Assembly: GCA_013152615.1 (NCBI GenBank)
Contig: JAADGA010000033.1
Location: 1 to 7,769 of the forward strand
Direction of reading: 5' to 3'
Length of the DNA stretch: 7,769 nt
Source of the DNA: Alphaproteobacteria bacterium
GTDB lineage: Bacteria > Pseudomonadota > Alphaproteobacteria > Sphingomonadales > Emcibacteraceae
The translations under genes and the position numbers were made by a program. Shown piece by piece: positions 1-6,506 of the stretch (its first letter is position 1; each line of letters begins with the position of its first letter). The notes beneath the pieces are model-generated. The model worked only from the letters and a program-made list of their open reading frames with translations, searched no databases and was not told the origin of the DNA.

Positions 1-948
1 GTCCTGTTTCAGATTAACCAGAATCTGGCCGCGGAACAGCCCTTCGAGGTTCGACATTTCCGGTAGCGGCAATGGTTTCAGGTCGCCGGTTTTAGCCACC
101 AGATAATAGCTGATATGGTAAAAATCATGGCCGCGGCCAATAAAAACCGCCCGGCCTTCGGGACGGGTAAAAATCTGCGAGAATGAAAAGGTCTCGGTCG
201 GGCGCATGGTTAGAACGGTGGTGGCATCACGCAGTTTCGTCCCGCGGTGCCAGCGTTTGACAATCCGGGAATAGCCGGAAGTGTTCATCGCCGACACCCC
301 GTGCTTGTCCGGCCCCCAATTGGTGGCGATCAGCAGGGTATTCTTGTCCTGCCAGCCAAGGTCGGTCTTGGACAGCGGCACCTGAAAGCCGCCTTTGACA
401 AAGGATTTGGTCGTAATGTCAAATTCGCGGTAGGTGGTGGCATCGGTGCCGCCCGGCGACAGGCTGATCAGGCAGCGGTTATAGTCCGGAGCCAGACAAT
501 CCGCACCCTTGTACACCCAGTTTTTACCCTGCTTTTTCGCCAGCGCATCAATATCGAGCAGCACTTCCCATTTATAATGCCCGGCTTTATAACGCGCGAC
601 CGTGGTCCGGCGCCATATCCCGCGAACATGATCTTTATCGCGCCAGAAATTATAGACATAGCCGCTGCGCAGCGTGCCGTAAGTGATCCGGTTGGGCGCG
701 GTCAGAATGGCGTAAGCCTGCTTTTTAAAGCGGGTATAGAGCGGATCAGCGGTCAGCTCGCGCAGGGTTTGCTGATTCTGCTTCCTGACCCATTTGAGCG
801 CTCTTTTGCCGTTTACCTTTTCCAGCCACAGCAGCGAGTGGTCATATTTCTCGCCGAAATTTTCGGCTGAGCTATAGGAAACAAAAGCGGCGGAAAGCAT
901 AAAAACTGCCGCACAAGCGACTGCCGTCAGACGAAAGAATTTGGTCAT
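1..948 (-). CDS. S9A prolyl-oligopeptidase-family serine peptidase, secreted (C-terminal part off the window)
   Basis: This is the N-terminal 316 residues of a prolyl oligopeptidase-family protein; the reading frame is still open at position 1. Residues 1-28 look like a Sec signal peptide: basic MTKFFR, a hydrophobic stretch to about F22, then a likely cleavage after SSA (26-28). The mature part opens with YDHSLLWLE (35-43) and ALKWVRKQN (50-58), the usual start of the S9A N-terminal region. It continues into beta-propeller sequence with family-typical segments YNFWRDKDH (99-107), WRRTT (112-116), KGADC (147-151), SPGGTDATTYREFD (164-177) and SGYSRIVKRW (224-233). The Ser-Asp-His catalytic triad belongs to the alpha/beta-hydrolase domain, which is outside the window, so activity cannot be judged. 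The likely location is the periplasm and the likely substrates are peptides, by family. The ATG at 948 is chosen because it gives the complete signal peptide; its ribosome-binding site is weak (CGGA about 12 nt upstream). It lies 32 bp downstream of the oxidoreductase gene and may be cotranscribed with it. Confidence 0.87.
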   Translation of the reverse strand, partial: MTKFFRLTAVACAAVFMLSAAFVSYSSAENFGEKYDHSLLWLEKVNGKRALKWVRKQNQQTLRELTADPLYTRFKKQAYAILTAPNRITYGTLRSGYVYNFWRDKDHVRGIWRRTTVARYKAGHYKWEVLLDIDALAKKQGKNWVYKGADCLAPDYNRCLISLSPGGTDATTYREFDITTKSFVKGGFQVPLSKTDLGWQDKNTLLIATNWGPDKHGVSAMNTSGYSRIVKRWHRGTKLRDATTVLTMRPTETFSFSQIFTRPEGRAVFIGRGHDFYHISYYLVAKTGDLKPLPLPEMSNLEGLFRGQILVNLKQD

Positions 949-980
949 TGCACTAAGTCCGTTTTATTGATGGCTAACAT

Positions 981-1940
981 TTAAATATCCTGAATATGCA
1001 GCGCGATCTTGCCTCTGGTACCCCAGCTCTCGGAACGCTTGTGGGCCCGGGCGGCCGCCTCAAGTGGCATGACCTCAATCTCGGGCAGCATCAGCTTGCC
1101 TTGTGCATAAAGGGTCATAATTTTGCCAAGACAGGCACCGTCCGGTCGATTATGCAGAAATTCGGCCCTGATATTCTTTGCGGCAATCTCCGGCATATCC
1201 GGCGGATCATTATTCATATAGGCAACCGCCCCGCCGCTTTTCACCAGCTGGATTGCCGCCCGGACCTCGTTGTCACTTTCCAGTGACGCCAGTACCGCGT
1301 CGAGCCCGTCCGGTTGCTGCTGCAATATCACCGTCACCGGGTCCTGAGCCGTATAGTCGATCGGATAATCCGCGCCGCGCGCCGTGACATAGTCAAAATT
1401 CTTTGCCCGGGTGGTGGTATAGACTTGGGCTCCGAGGTATTTTGCCAGAGAAACAGCGACACTGCCCAAGCCACCGGCCCCGGCCTGTATCAGCACGCTC
1501 TGGCCGGGTTTCACCGCGCAATATTCAACCAGAGCCTGCCATGCGGTGAGGCTGACCAGTGGCAGTACTGCGCCCTCGACAAAAGAAATATTCTGAGGCT
1601 TAAGAGCAATCGCCGTGGCATCCACCGCGACATATTCGCCGTATGTCCCACCGCTCAGAAACCATGAGAATGCGAGGCCGACGACATCATCCCCGACCTG
1701 CCAGCCGCTGACATCCGCGCCGACCTCTTCGATGCGCCCGGAAAAATCCCAACCCGGAATGATTGGCCACTGGCGCGTGAAATAATTCTGCAACTCACCG
1801 GCCCGTAATCGGCGATCAATCGGATTGACCGCCGCCGCCACCCGCACCAAGACCTGCCCCGCCTTTGGCACCGGTTTTGGCCGCTGGCCCAACTGCAATA
1901 TATCCGCAGGGCCGAATTCAGTATAAAAAATTGCCTTCAT
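981..1940 (-). CDS. zinc-less NAD(P)H:quinone oxidoreductase (medium-chain dehydrogenase/reductase family)
   Basis: This 319-residue protein has the length and layout of zinc-independent quinone oxidoreductases, which use NADPH to reduce quinones or activated double bonds in the cytosol. It opens with MKAIFYTEFGPADILQL, the classic start of the family. A GroES-like domain spans about residues 26-110 (VRVAAAVNPIDRRLRAG at 32-48, PGWDFSGRIEEVG at 62-74). The nucleotide-binding Rossmann domain follows, with the AxxGxxG-type loop QAGAGGLGSVA at 152-162. It ends in GTRGKIALHI (308-317). The cysteine and histidine ligands of zinc-dependent alcohol dehydrogenases are absent. A longer reading frame starts at 2009, but the start at 1940 is preferred: it has a strong ribosome-binding site (AGAGGGA, 6-nt spacing) and the family N-terminus begins there, whereas the added 23 residues look like leader sequence. 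The exact substrate cannot be deduced. Downstream is the S9A peptidase gene; no functional link between them is evident. Confidence 0.9.
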   Translation of the reverse strand: MKAIFYTEFGPADILQLGQRPKPVPKAGQVLVRVAAAVNPIDRRLRAGELQNYFTRQWPIIPGWDFSGRIEEVGADVSGWQVGDDVVGLAFSWFLSGGTYGEYVAVDATAIALKPQNISFVEGAVLPLVSLTAWQALVEYCAVKPGQSVLIQAGAGGLGSVAVSLAKYLGAQVYTTTRAKNFDYVTARGADYPIDYTAQDPVTVILQQQPDGLDAVLASLESDNEVRAAIQLVKSGGAVAYMNNDPPDMPEIAAKNIRAEFLHNRPDGACLGKIMTLYAQGKLMLPEIEVMPLEAAARAHKRSESWGTRGKIALHIQDI

Positions 1941-1946
1941 TGCGTA

Positions 1947-1953
1947 TCCCTCT
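1947..1953 (-). promoter_or_regulatory. ribosome-binding site that fixes the oxidoreductase start at 1940
   Basis: Read on the minus strand this is AGAGGGA followed by six bases and then ATG at 1940. It is a good Shine-Dalgarno match and supports this start over the in-frame ATG at 2009, which would add 23 residues without family similarity. Confidence 0.75.
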
Positions 1954-1987
1954 GTTATTGGCGGTGACCCTTTTTTATTTTTGAAAA

Positions 1988-2016
1988 ACTCTATCGCCTC
2001 CGGTTTCAATCGCCAA
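1988..2016 (-). promoter_or_regulatory. candidate sigma-70 promoter for the oxidoreductase gene
   Basis: On the minus strand TTGGCG (2016-2011) is separated by 17 bases from TAGAGT (1993-1988). Each hexamer matches four of six consensus positions. Transcription would start near 1981, giving a leader of about 40 nt before the ATG at 1940. The alternative ATG at 2009 would then lie inside the promoter, which also argues against it. This is a pattern match only, and such pairs occur by chance. Confidence 0.3.
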
Positions 2017-2035
2017 GGAAATATTGTATATTTTT

Positions 2036-2064
2036 TTGACGGTAGAATATTATGTCTTTATTTG
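2036..2064 (+). promoter_or_regulatory. AT-rich putative promoter region of the adenosyltransferase gene
   Basis: The 148 bp between the divergent genes is AT-rich on the side of the rightward gene. TTGACG (2036-2041) is a good -35 element, but the hexamer 17 bases later, TATTTG (2059-2064), is poor, so the exact promoter is uncertain. I looked for a cobalamin riboswitch here because the gene product acts on B12. The B12-box core GCCACTG is absent and the space is short for that element, so I see no B12 riboswitch. Confidence 0.25.
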
Positions 2065-2088
2065 CCCCGTTACAGGTAATAAAAAACC

Positions 2089-2652
2089 ATGGTTAAGCTA
2101 ACAAGAATATATACCCGTGGCGGTGACAAGGGCCGGACCTCGTTGTCGGACGGCAGCCGCCAGCCGAAATATGCCCCGCGGATCGAGGCTTACGGCACCA
2201 TTGACGAGGCCAACAGCGCTTACGGCCTCGCCCGGCTTTATTGTAGCGGGATTTATGACGATATGCTGTTACGGATACAGCATGACCTGTTTGACGCCGG
2301 GGCCGATGTCTCAATGCCGGCACAGTCGAAAAAATCTGTCCATGCCCTTCGGATTATTGATGATCAGGTCGTGCGTCTGGAGCAGGAAATTGACCGGATG
2401 AATGCCGACCTCACTCCCCTTGACTCCTTTATTCTGCCGGGGGGCAGTATAGCCGCGGCCCACCTTCATCTCTGCCGGACTGTCGTCCGCCGCGCCGAAC
2501 GGCTGCTGGTCAGGGTGGCACAGGAACAAGACATCTCCCCGGCGGTCATCCGCTACCTCAACCGCCTGTCCGACCACGCCTTCGTCATGGCACGCACACT
2601 CAACAACAACGGCAAAGACGATGTGCTGTGGGTTCCGGGCGCAAACCGGTAA
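2089..2652 (+). CDS. PduO-type ATP:cob(I)alamin adenosyltransferase (MMAB family)
   Basis: This 187-residue protein transfers the adenosyl group of ATP to cob(I)alamin (or cob(I)yrinic acid a,c-diamide) to give the coenzyme form of B12 (EC 2.5.1.17). It is cytosolic, and the family forms trimers. The sequence carries the family signatures in order: the ATP-binding N-terminus IYTRGGDKGRTSL (7-19), a conserved lysine and arginine (K27, R31), AYGTIDEANS (34-43), FILPGGS (114-120), then CRTVVRRAERLL (129-140) with the arginines and glutamate that bind ATP and metal, and NRLSDHAFVMAR (158-169). Length is normal and nothing is missing. The start at 2089 fits the family N-terminus (MVKL...YTR), although the ribosome-binding site is weak (AGG about 12 nt upstream). 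It is the only rightward gene here. No B12-dependent enzyme or B12 biosynthesis gene is adjacent, so it probably serves enzymes encoded elsewhere, such as methylmalonyl-CoA mutase. Confidence 0.95.
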   Translation: MVKLTRIYTRGGDKGRTSLSDGSRQPKYAPRIEAYGTIDEANSAYGLARLYCSGIYDDMLLRIQHDLFDAGADVSMPAQSKKSVHALRIIDDQVVRLEQEIDRMNADLTPLDSFILPGGSIAAAHLHLCRTVVRRAERLLVRVAQEQDISPAVIRYLNRLSDHAFVMARTLNNNGKDDVLWVPGANR

Positions 2653-2663
2653 GGCTTGTCGCG

Positions 2664-2680
2664 GCTGAAATCTGTTCAGC
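2664..2680. terminator. possible bidirectional hairpin between convergent genes
   Basis: GCTGAA (2664-2669) and TTCAGC (2675-2680) form a perfect 6-bp stem with a 5-base loop. It sits in the 27-bp gap between the convergent adenosyltransferase and molybdopterin-subunit genes and touches the stop codon of the latter. Neither strand has a proper T-run after the stem; the rightward side continues into TATATAATAATGG. It could weakly terminate or protect the 3' ends, but it is not a textbook intrinsic terminator. Confidence 0.35.
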
Positions 2681-5022
2681 TATATAATAATGGCTTTCAG
2701 GACCTTTTCCGGGGTGATCGGCGCTTCGAGAATCTGGATACCGATGGCATTGAAGATGGCGTTGGCGGTGGCTCCGACCGGGGGTACTATCCCGGCCTCG
2801 CCAACACTCTTGGCCCCGAACGGGCCGGTCGGGTCGGCGTCCTCCACCAGAATATTGGTCATTTTCGGCATGTCGGACGGGCCTAACATTTTATAGTCGG
2901 TGAAGCTGTTATTCAGGCAGATGCCCTTGTCATCATAATAGGTTTCTTCGGTCAGCACCATGCCGAGCCCCTGCTGGGCACCGCCGTCAAGCTGGCCTTC
3001 GACTACCCCCGGGTGAATCGCCTTGCCGACATCATGGGCATTGACCAGTTGCAGCACCCGAACCTCTCCGGTTTCCATATCGACCTCGACTTCGGCGATG
3101 GTGGCGCCAAACGGCGGCGCGTTATGGGGCGGAAAGAAACTGGCATAGCCCTTGATCTGTCCGGGCTGGCCAATCAATTCGCCGGTTTCGGGATTCATGA
3201 AATTATTAATCCCCTGATCAGTGAGGGTCTGAACCGAGATTGACTTGTTTGACGTGCCTTTGACATGAATGATCTTGTCTTCCATGTAGAGATTGCCGAC
3301 CTCTTCCTCAAGCTCCAGTGCCGCGCGGTCAAAAAGCTGACGGCGGGCATCTTCACAGGCCTGCTTTACCGCGCCGCCGCCGACATAGAGTGTCCGGCTG
3401 GCATGAGCGCCAATATCAAAACCGGCGGCATCAGAATTGCCGGTGGCGATATAAATATCCTCATAATTAAAGCCGAGAGTTTCCGCCGCCACCTGACGCA
3501 GGGTGGTGTGGGAGCCTTGTCCCATATCGGAACAGGCAAGATTCAGCGTCGCAGTCGCATCCTGATGCAGAATGACATCACAGACCGTATGTTCGAGCAG
3601 CATCGGCATTGCCCCGCTGGTGTGGTTCATCACCGCAACGCCGATACCCCGGCGGATATTTCCGCTCTGATGTTTGTATTTCTCGCGCTTTTCCGCCCAG
3701 CCGATGGCCGCCGCCGCCCGGTCGAGACATTCATCAAGCGCGCAGCTGTTATAGGGAACCCCCATGCACCAGCCATCGTCACCAATGGTTTTATGCCATT
3801 TCTTGCGCCATTCGATCGGGTCAACCCCAAGTTCGACACAGCCGCGGTCAACCAGCTGCTCCATGACAAAATTAGTCTGGGGATTACCGTAACCGCGGAA
3901 GGCCCCGCAAATGCTCTGGTTGGTATAGTAGGATTCGCCGTGATAGCGCAGGCTGTCAAATTTATACATGCCACCGAGCCATGCTCCGGTGGTAAAGGCC
4001 GTGCCCGAGGCATCGACATAATAGGCGCCCTTGTAATTTTCGAATTTGGCGTCACAGGCCACCGGCGTGCCGTCTTTTTTAAAGCCCATCCGCATCCAGT
4101 ATTTTCCCGGATGGCGCGATGGGGAGGTCACCCAGTCCTCTTCCCGGGTTGACAGGATTTTAACTGGCCGCCCCGGCACCGCCATTGCAAGGGCGCAGGT
4201 TTCAGGCTCCAGCACCATACCGAGTCTGGCACCAAAGCCGCCGCCAATAACGGTCTGATTGATTTTTACCCGGGTCATCGGCAGTTCGAACAGGTTGGCG
4301 AGCTTTTTCTGCACCAGTTTCGGCATCTGGGTCGAGGTCCAGCAATTGAGCCGCTGCTGATCATCATAAAGCGCGATATAATTACCCGGTTCCATCTGGC
4401 ACTGTTTCTGCTTGGGGACATAGAAGGTGTCCTCGACAATAATATCAGCGTCGGCAAAGCTTTTATCGACATCGCCCCAGGCATAGCTGTTGTTGGGGAA
4501 CGCCATTTCCGGCAGTTGAAACGCAAGATTGCCCGGCTTTTCCGGGCGGAACTGAATGGCGTCGGGCTGTTTTGAGGCCTCTGCGGTCAGATAAACCGGT
4601 AATTCCTCATAGGTTGCCTTAACCTTTTCCGCTGCCCGCTCGGCAGCCTCTTCCGATATGGCAATGATCGCGGCAATGGCGTCGCCGTAATGCTTGACGT
4701 GATCGGTGAAGATATTCTGGTCATCAATATCGCCGAGCACGGTGCGCATGTCTGTTGATACCATCATATCCAGCACCGAGGCGTTATAGGCCTTGGTCGT
4801 TACATCTTCCGGCCCGAGCACCGTGACCACACCGGGGCATTTCGCCGCTTCAGAGAGATCAAGGCCCGTCACCCGCGCGTGGGCATAGTCGTAACAGCGG
4901 ACGATTTTGCCATACAGCATACCGGCCATCTGGATATCTGCCGCATAAAGCGCCCCGCCCATTACCTTGATTCGGGCATCGACCCGCTCTACTTTTTTAC
5001 CGATAACAGCATATTCAGTCAT
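2680..5022 (-). CDS. molybdenum hydroxylase, molybdopterin-binding large subunit (xanthine dehydrogenase family)
   Basis: This 780-residue protein is the catalytic subunit of a three-subunit molybdenum hydroxylase. The family typically hydroxylates N-heterocycles, aldehydes or related compounds with water-derived oxygen. The N-terminal aldehyde oxidase/xanthine dehydrogenase a/b-hammerhead domain covers roughly residues 15-145. The Mo-cofactor domains follow, with QMEP (209-212), GGGFGAR (260-266), CGAFRGYGNPQ (372-382), GQGSHT (501-506), NAHDVGKAIHP (661-671) and GAKSVGEAG (736-744). E742 in the last motif is the catalytic base equivalent. The loop CGAFRGYG rules out form I CO dehydrogenase, which has AYXCSFR. 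By hand alignment the position of bovine xanthine dehydrogenase Arg880 falls in a Gly-containing stretch (about 345-350), and Phe1009 appears replaced by a small residue near 461, so classical xanthine is not a clear substrate. The start at 5022 has AGGAG with 7-nt spacing, 2 bp after the Fe-S gene. Substrate unknown; 4-hydroxybenzoyl-CoA reductase, nicotinate or purine oxidation and aldehyde oxidation remain possible. Confidence 0.95.
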   Translation of the reverse strand: MTEYAVIGKKVERVDARIKVMGGALYAADIQMAGMLYGKIVRCYDYAHARVTGLDLSEAAKCPGVVTVLGPEDVTTKAYNASVLDMMVSTDMRTVLGDIDDQNIFTDHVKHYGDAIAAIIAISEEAAERAAEKVKATYEELPVYLTAEASKQPDAIQFRPEKPGNLAFQLPEMAFPNNSYAWGDVDKSFADADIIVEDTFYVPKQKQCQMEPGNYIALYDDQQRLNCWTSTQMPKLVQKKLANLFELPMTRVKINQTVIGGGFGARLGMVLEPETCALAMAVPGRPVKILSTREEDWVTSPSRHPGKYWMRMGFKKDGTPVACDAKFENYKGAYYVDASGTAFTTGAWLGGMYKFDSLRYHGESYYTNQSICGAFRGYGNPQTNFVMEQLVDRGCVELGVDPIEWRKKWHKTIGDDGWCMGVPYNSCALDECLDRAAAAIGWAEKREKYKHQSGNIRRGIGVAVMNHTSGAMPMLLEHTVCDVILHQDATATLNLACSDMGQGSHTTLRQVAAETLGFNYEDIYIATGNSDAAGFDIGAHASRTLYVGGGAVKQACEDARRQLFDRAALELEEEVGNLYMEDKIIHVKGTSNKSISVQTLTDQGINNFMNPETGELIGQPGQIKGYASFFPPHNAPPFGATIAEVEVDMETGEVRVLQLVNAHDVGKAIHPGVVEGQLDGGAQQGLGMVLTEETYYDDKGICLNNSFTDYKMLGPSDMPKMTNILVEDADPTGPFGAKSVGEAGIVPPVGATANAIFNAIGIQILEAPITPEKVLKAIII

Positions 5023-5024
5023 TA

Positions 5025-5510
5025 TTATTCTCCTGTCCCTTGCATCCGGTCACTGGCATCCTGTACCGCTTCGACTATTTTGCTATAGCCGGTACAGCGA
5101 CAGATATTACCCTCGAGCCCATGACGGATTTCTGTCTCATTCGGGGCTGGATTATCCGCCAGCAGGCTGATGGTTTTCAGCACCATTCCCGGCGTGCAAA
5201 AACCACACTGAACCGCGTCATGATCAATGAAGGCCTGCTGTACCGGATGCAGGTTGCCGTCGCGGGCGAGACCAGCAACGGTAGTAATTGACCGACCGTC
5301 CATGGTTGCTGCCAAGGTCAGACAGCCATTGATGCTGGTCACGCCGTCAACCAGCACCGTACACGCCCCGCATTCGCCGGTGCCACAGCCATATTTGGTG
5401 TCGGTATAGCCCAGATCATCACGCAGGGCATCCAGAAGGGTACGGTTGGACGGTACCGTCAGCTCCCGTTCCTCGCCGTTGACCGTCAATTTAATCGCAT
5501 GGTGTTTCAT
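5025..5510 (-). CDS. molybdenum hydroxylase, [2Fe-2S] small subunit
   Basis: This 161-residue protein carries the two iron-sulfur clusters that take electrons from the molybdopterin site to FAD. The N-terminal plant-ferredoxin-like domain has the cluster motif GCGTGECGAC (41-50) with cysteines 42, 47 and 50 and the fourth ligand C63. The C-terminal all-helical [2Fe-2S] domain has QCGFCTPGM (101-109; C102, C105) and NICRCTGY (135-142; C137, C139). All eight cysteine ligands are present, as is Q101, the conserved glutamine next to the pterin in this family. Length is standard (about 155-170). The start at 5510 overlaps the stop of the FAD-subunit gene as ATGA, with GAAGGGA as ribosome-binding site inside that gene. 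The sequence gives no twin-arginine signal, so the complex is probably cytoplasmic. The family is unambiguous; the substrate cannot be read from this subunit. Confidence 0.97.
   Translation of the reverse strand: MKHHAIKLTVNGEERELTVPSNRTLLDALRDDLGYTDTKYGCGTGECGACTVLVDGVTSINGCLTLAATMDGRSITTVAGLARDGNLHPVQQAFIDHDAVQCGFCTPGMVLKTISLLADNPAPNETEIRHGLEGNICRCTGYSKIVEAVQDASDRMQGTGE
5030..5034 (-). promoter_or_regulatory. ribosome-binding site of the molybdopterin subunit
   Basis: Minus-strand AGGAG lies inside the last codons of the Fe-S subunit gene, 7 nt before the ATG at 5022. Its position supports translational coupling of the two subunits. Confidence 0.7.
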
Positions 5511-6388
5511 TGGACGTTCCCTTCGTTATCCAGTGCCTGTTCAATAACCCGCCTGACCAGCACCCCGGCAACCTTCAGCCGATAGTCCGCAGAGGAGCGC
5601 TGGTCGTCTATCGGATTGATTTCGGCGGCGACACTGCCGACGATGTCCTGCAATAATTCTGTGGTGACTTTTGCCCCGGCAAGGATTTTCTCTATTGCCG
5701 GCAGCCGCACCAGCGTTGGGCCGACACAGCCCATCGCCACCCGGGCCTGCTGACAGACGTTGCCCGCCATGTGCAGAGAAACCGCCGCGCCGAGCTTTGA
5801 CAGATCCTCGGTCGTTCTGGTCATGCGGCGAAAAGCGCTTTTCTGTCCGGACGGCGGCGCGGGAATTTTTACGGCGATGGCGAGTTCGTCATCCTGCCGG
5901 GCGGTGACGGCATAGGAAAGCCAGAAATTATCCAGATCGACCTCTCGCTGTCCGGCAGTACTTTGCAGCAGCACCGTGCCGCCGAGGGCCAGAATGGCAA
6001 GACTGCAATCACCGGCAGGAGAGGCCCGCATGATATTGCCGAGCACCGTGGCGGTATTGCGCAGTTGCGGTGTCGCGAAAACCTGTGCCGCCTGCCATAA
6101 TGCCGGATAATTCGCCTTTACCTCTGCGGATTTCAAAATTTCGGCGACGGTGACTTTTGCCCCGATGACCAGCCCATCCTGCGGATCAAAGCGCAACGTC
6201 CCAAGTCCCGGCACCAGCGCCAGTGAGATGACATTGTCGATGGCATAATCAAATTTCAGGGCAACCAGCAGGTCGGTTCCCCCGGCGAGAATGGCTGATT
6301 TATCCTTATGGCGGGCTAATAATGTGACAACCTCGGTAACGGATTCCGGCAGAAGCAAATCAAAGTCCCGCATTACACGACTGGTCAT
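5507..6388 (-). CDS. molybdenum hydroxylase, FAD-binding medium subunit
   Basis: This 293-residue protein (from the start chosen here) is the flavin subunit that receives electrons from the Fe-S subunit and hands them to an external acceptor. It begins with MRDFDLLLPESVTEVVTLL (6-24), the usual start of the FAD_binding_5 domain. It has the first FAD loop AGGTDLL (35-41) and the second loop TATVLGNIMRASPAGD (112-127). A CO dehydrogenase flavoprotein C-terminal domain follows from about 181 to 286 (FRRMTRTTEDLSKLGAAVSL, 186-205; SSADYRLKVAGVLVRR, 265-280). The second loop usually reads TIGGN; here it is TVLGN, with one glycine replaced by leucine. There is no cysteine-rich insert, so it lacks the extra [4Fe-4S] cluster of the beta subunit of 4-hydroxybenzoyl-CoA reductase. 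An upstream in-frame ATG at 6448 is rejected because 6388 has a much better ribosome-binding site (AGAGGAG). It is the first gene of the three-subunit unit. Confidence 0.95.
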   Translation of the reverse strand: MTSRVMRDFDLLLPESVTEVVTLLARHKDKSAILAGGTDLLVALKFDYAIDNVISLALVPGLGTLRFDPQDGLVIGAKVTVAEILKSAEVKANYPALWQAAQVFATPQLRNTATVLGNIMRASPAGDCSLAILALGGTVLLQSTAGQREVDLDNFWLSYAVTARQDDELAIAVKIPAPPSGQKSAFRRMTRTTEDLSKLGAAVSLHMAGNVCQQARVAMGCVGPTLVRLPAIEKILAGAKVTTELLQDIVGSVAAEINPIDDQRSSADYRLKVAGVLVRRVIEQALDNEGNVQ

Positions 6389-6394
6389 TATGGT

Positions 6395-6401
6395 CTCCTC
6401 T
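6395..6401 (-). promoter_or_regulatory. ribosome-binding site that fixes the FAD-subunit start at 6388
   Basis: Minus-strand AGAGGAG is six bases before the ATG at 6388. This near-perfect Shine-Dalgarno sequence is the main reason to prefer 6388 over the in-frame ATG at 6448, whose 20 added residues resemble no family N-terminus. Confidence 0.8.
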
Positions 6402-6406
6402 TGTGT

Positions 6407-6430
6407 TTGGAGCAAGCTTGAGCCTTCCAA
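6407..6430. repeat. short inverted repeat in the leader of the molybdenum-hydroxylase operon
   Basis: TTGGA (6407-6411) and TCCAA (6426-6430) are perfect inverted arms, and the 8-bp palindrome CAAGCTTG (6413-6420) lies between them. The inner palindrome is not centred on the outer arms. It could be a regulator-binding site or a weak hairpin just before the ribosome-binding site, or a chance pattern. Confidence 0.25.
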
Positions 6431-6458
6431 TCGTAGTGGTCTATTCATATCTTGCGAA
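6430..6458 (-). promoter_or_regulatory. weak candidate promoter for the molybdenum-hydroxylase operon
   Basis: On the minus strand TTCGCA (6458-6453) is 17 bases from TACGAT (6435-6430); each matches four of six sigma-70 consensus positions. It lies in the 118-bp gap after nnrS, the only space where the operon could have its own promoter. The gap has no clear intrinsic terminator (only a 4-bp stem, CCTG-TTTT-CAGG at 6477-6488), so readthrough from nnrS is equally possible. Confidence 0.2.
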
Positions 6459-6506
6459 AGTTATCTATATTCTGCGCCTGTTTTCAGGGGAGGGTAGCTT
6501 TCATGA

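Noticed and set aside
247..870. Open frame of 207 codons on the plus strand
   Set aside because: It lies wholly antisense to the S9A peptidase frame, which shows a signal peptide and family motifs; the plus-strand product resembles nothing known.
1..948. Lipoprotein signal (C12) on the S9A peptidase
   Set aside because: The sequence around C12 is a poor lipobox and the hydrophobic core continues past it to an AxA-like cleavage site after residue 28, which fits an ordinary Sec signal better.
1941..2009. 23-residue N-terminal extension of the quinone oxidoreductase
   Set aside because: The family N-terminus and a strong ribosome-binding site both start at 1940, and the extension overlaps the likely promoter.
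3265..4152. Open frame of 295 codons on the plus strand inside the Mo-subunit gene
   Set aside because: It is antisense to a gene with clear family motifs throughout, has no recognisable domain, and long antisense frames are common opposite GC-rich coding sequence.
2680..6388. Carbon monoxide dehydrogenase (coxMSL) identity suggested by gene order
   Set aside because: The Mo subunit lacks the AYXCSFR loop with the copper-binding cysteine and has CGAFRGYG instead.
6407..6430. Sigma-54 promoter (GG-N10-GC) before the FAD subunit
   Set aside because: On the minus strand the available GG and GC pairs are 9 or 13 bases apart, not 10, and the flanking consensus is poor.
6389..6448. 20-residue N-terminal extension of the FAD subunit
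   Set aside because: The ATG at 6448 has only a weak ribosome-binding site, and the extension would encode the strong AGAGGAG site that serves 6388.
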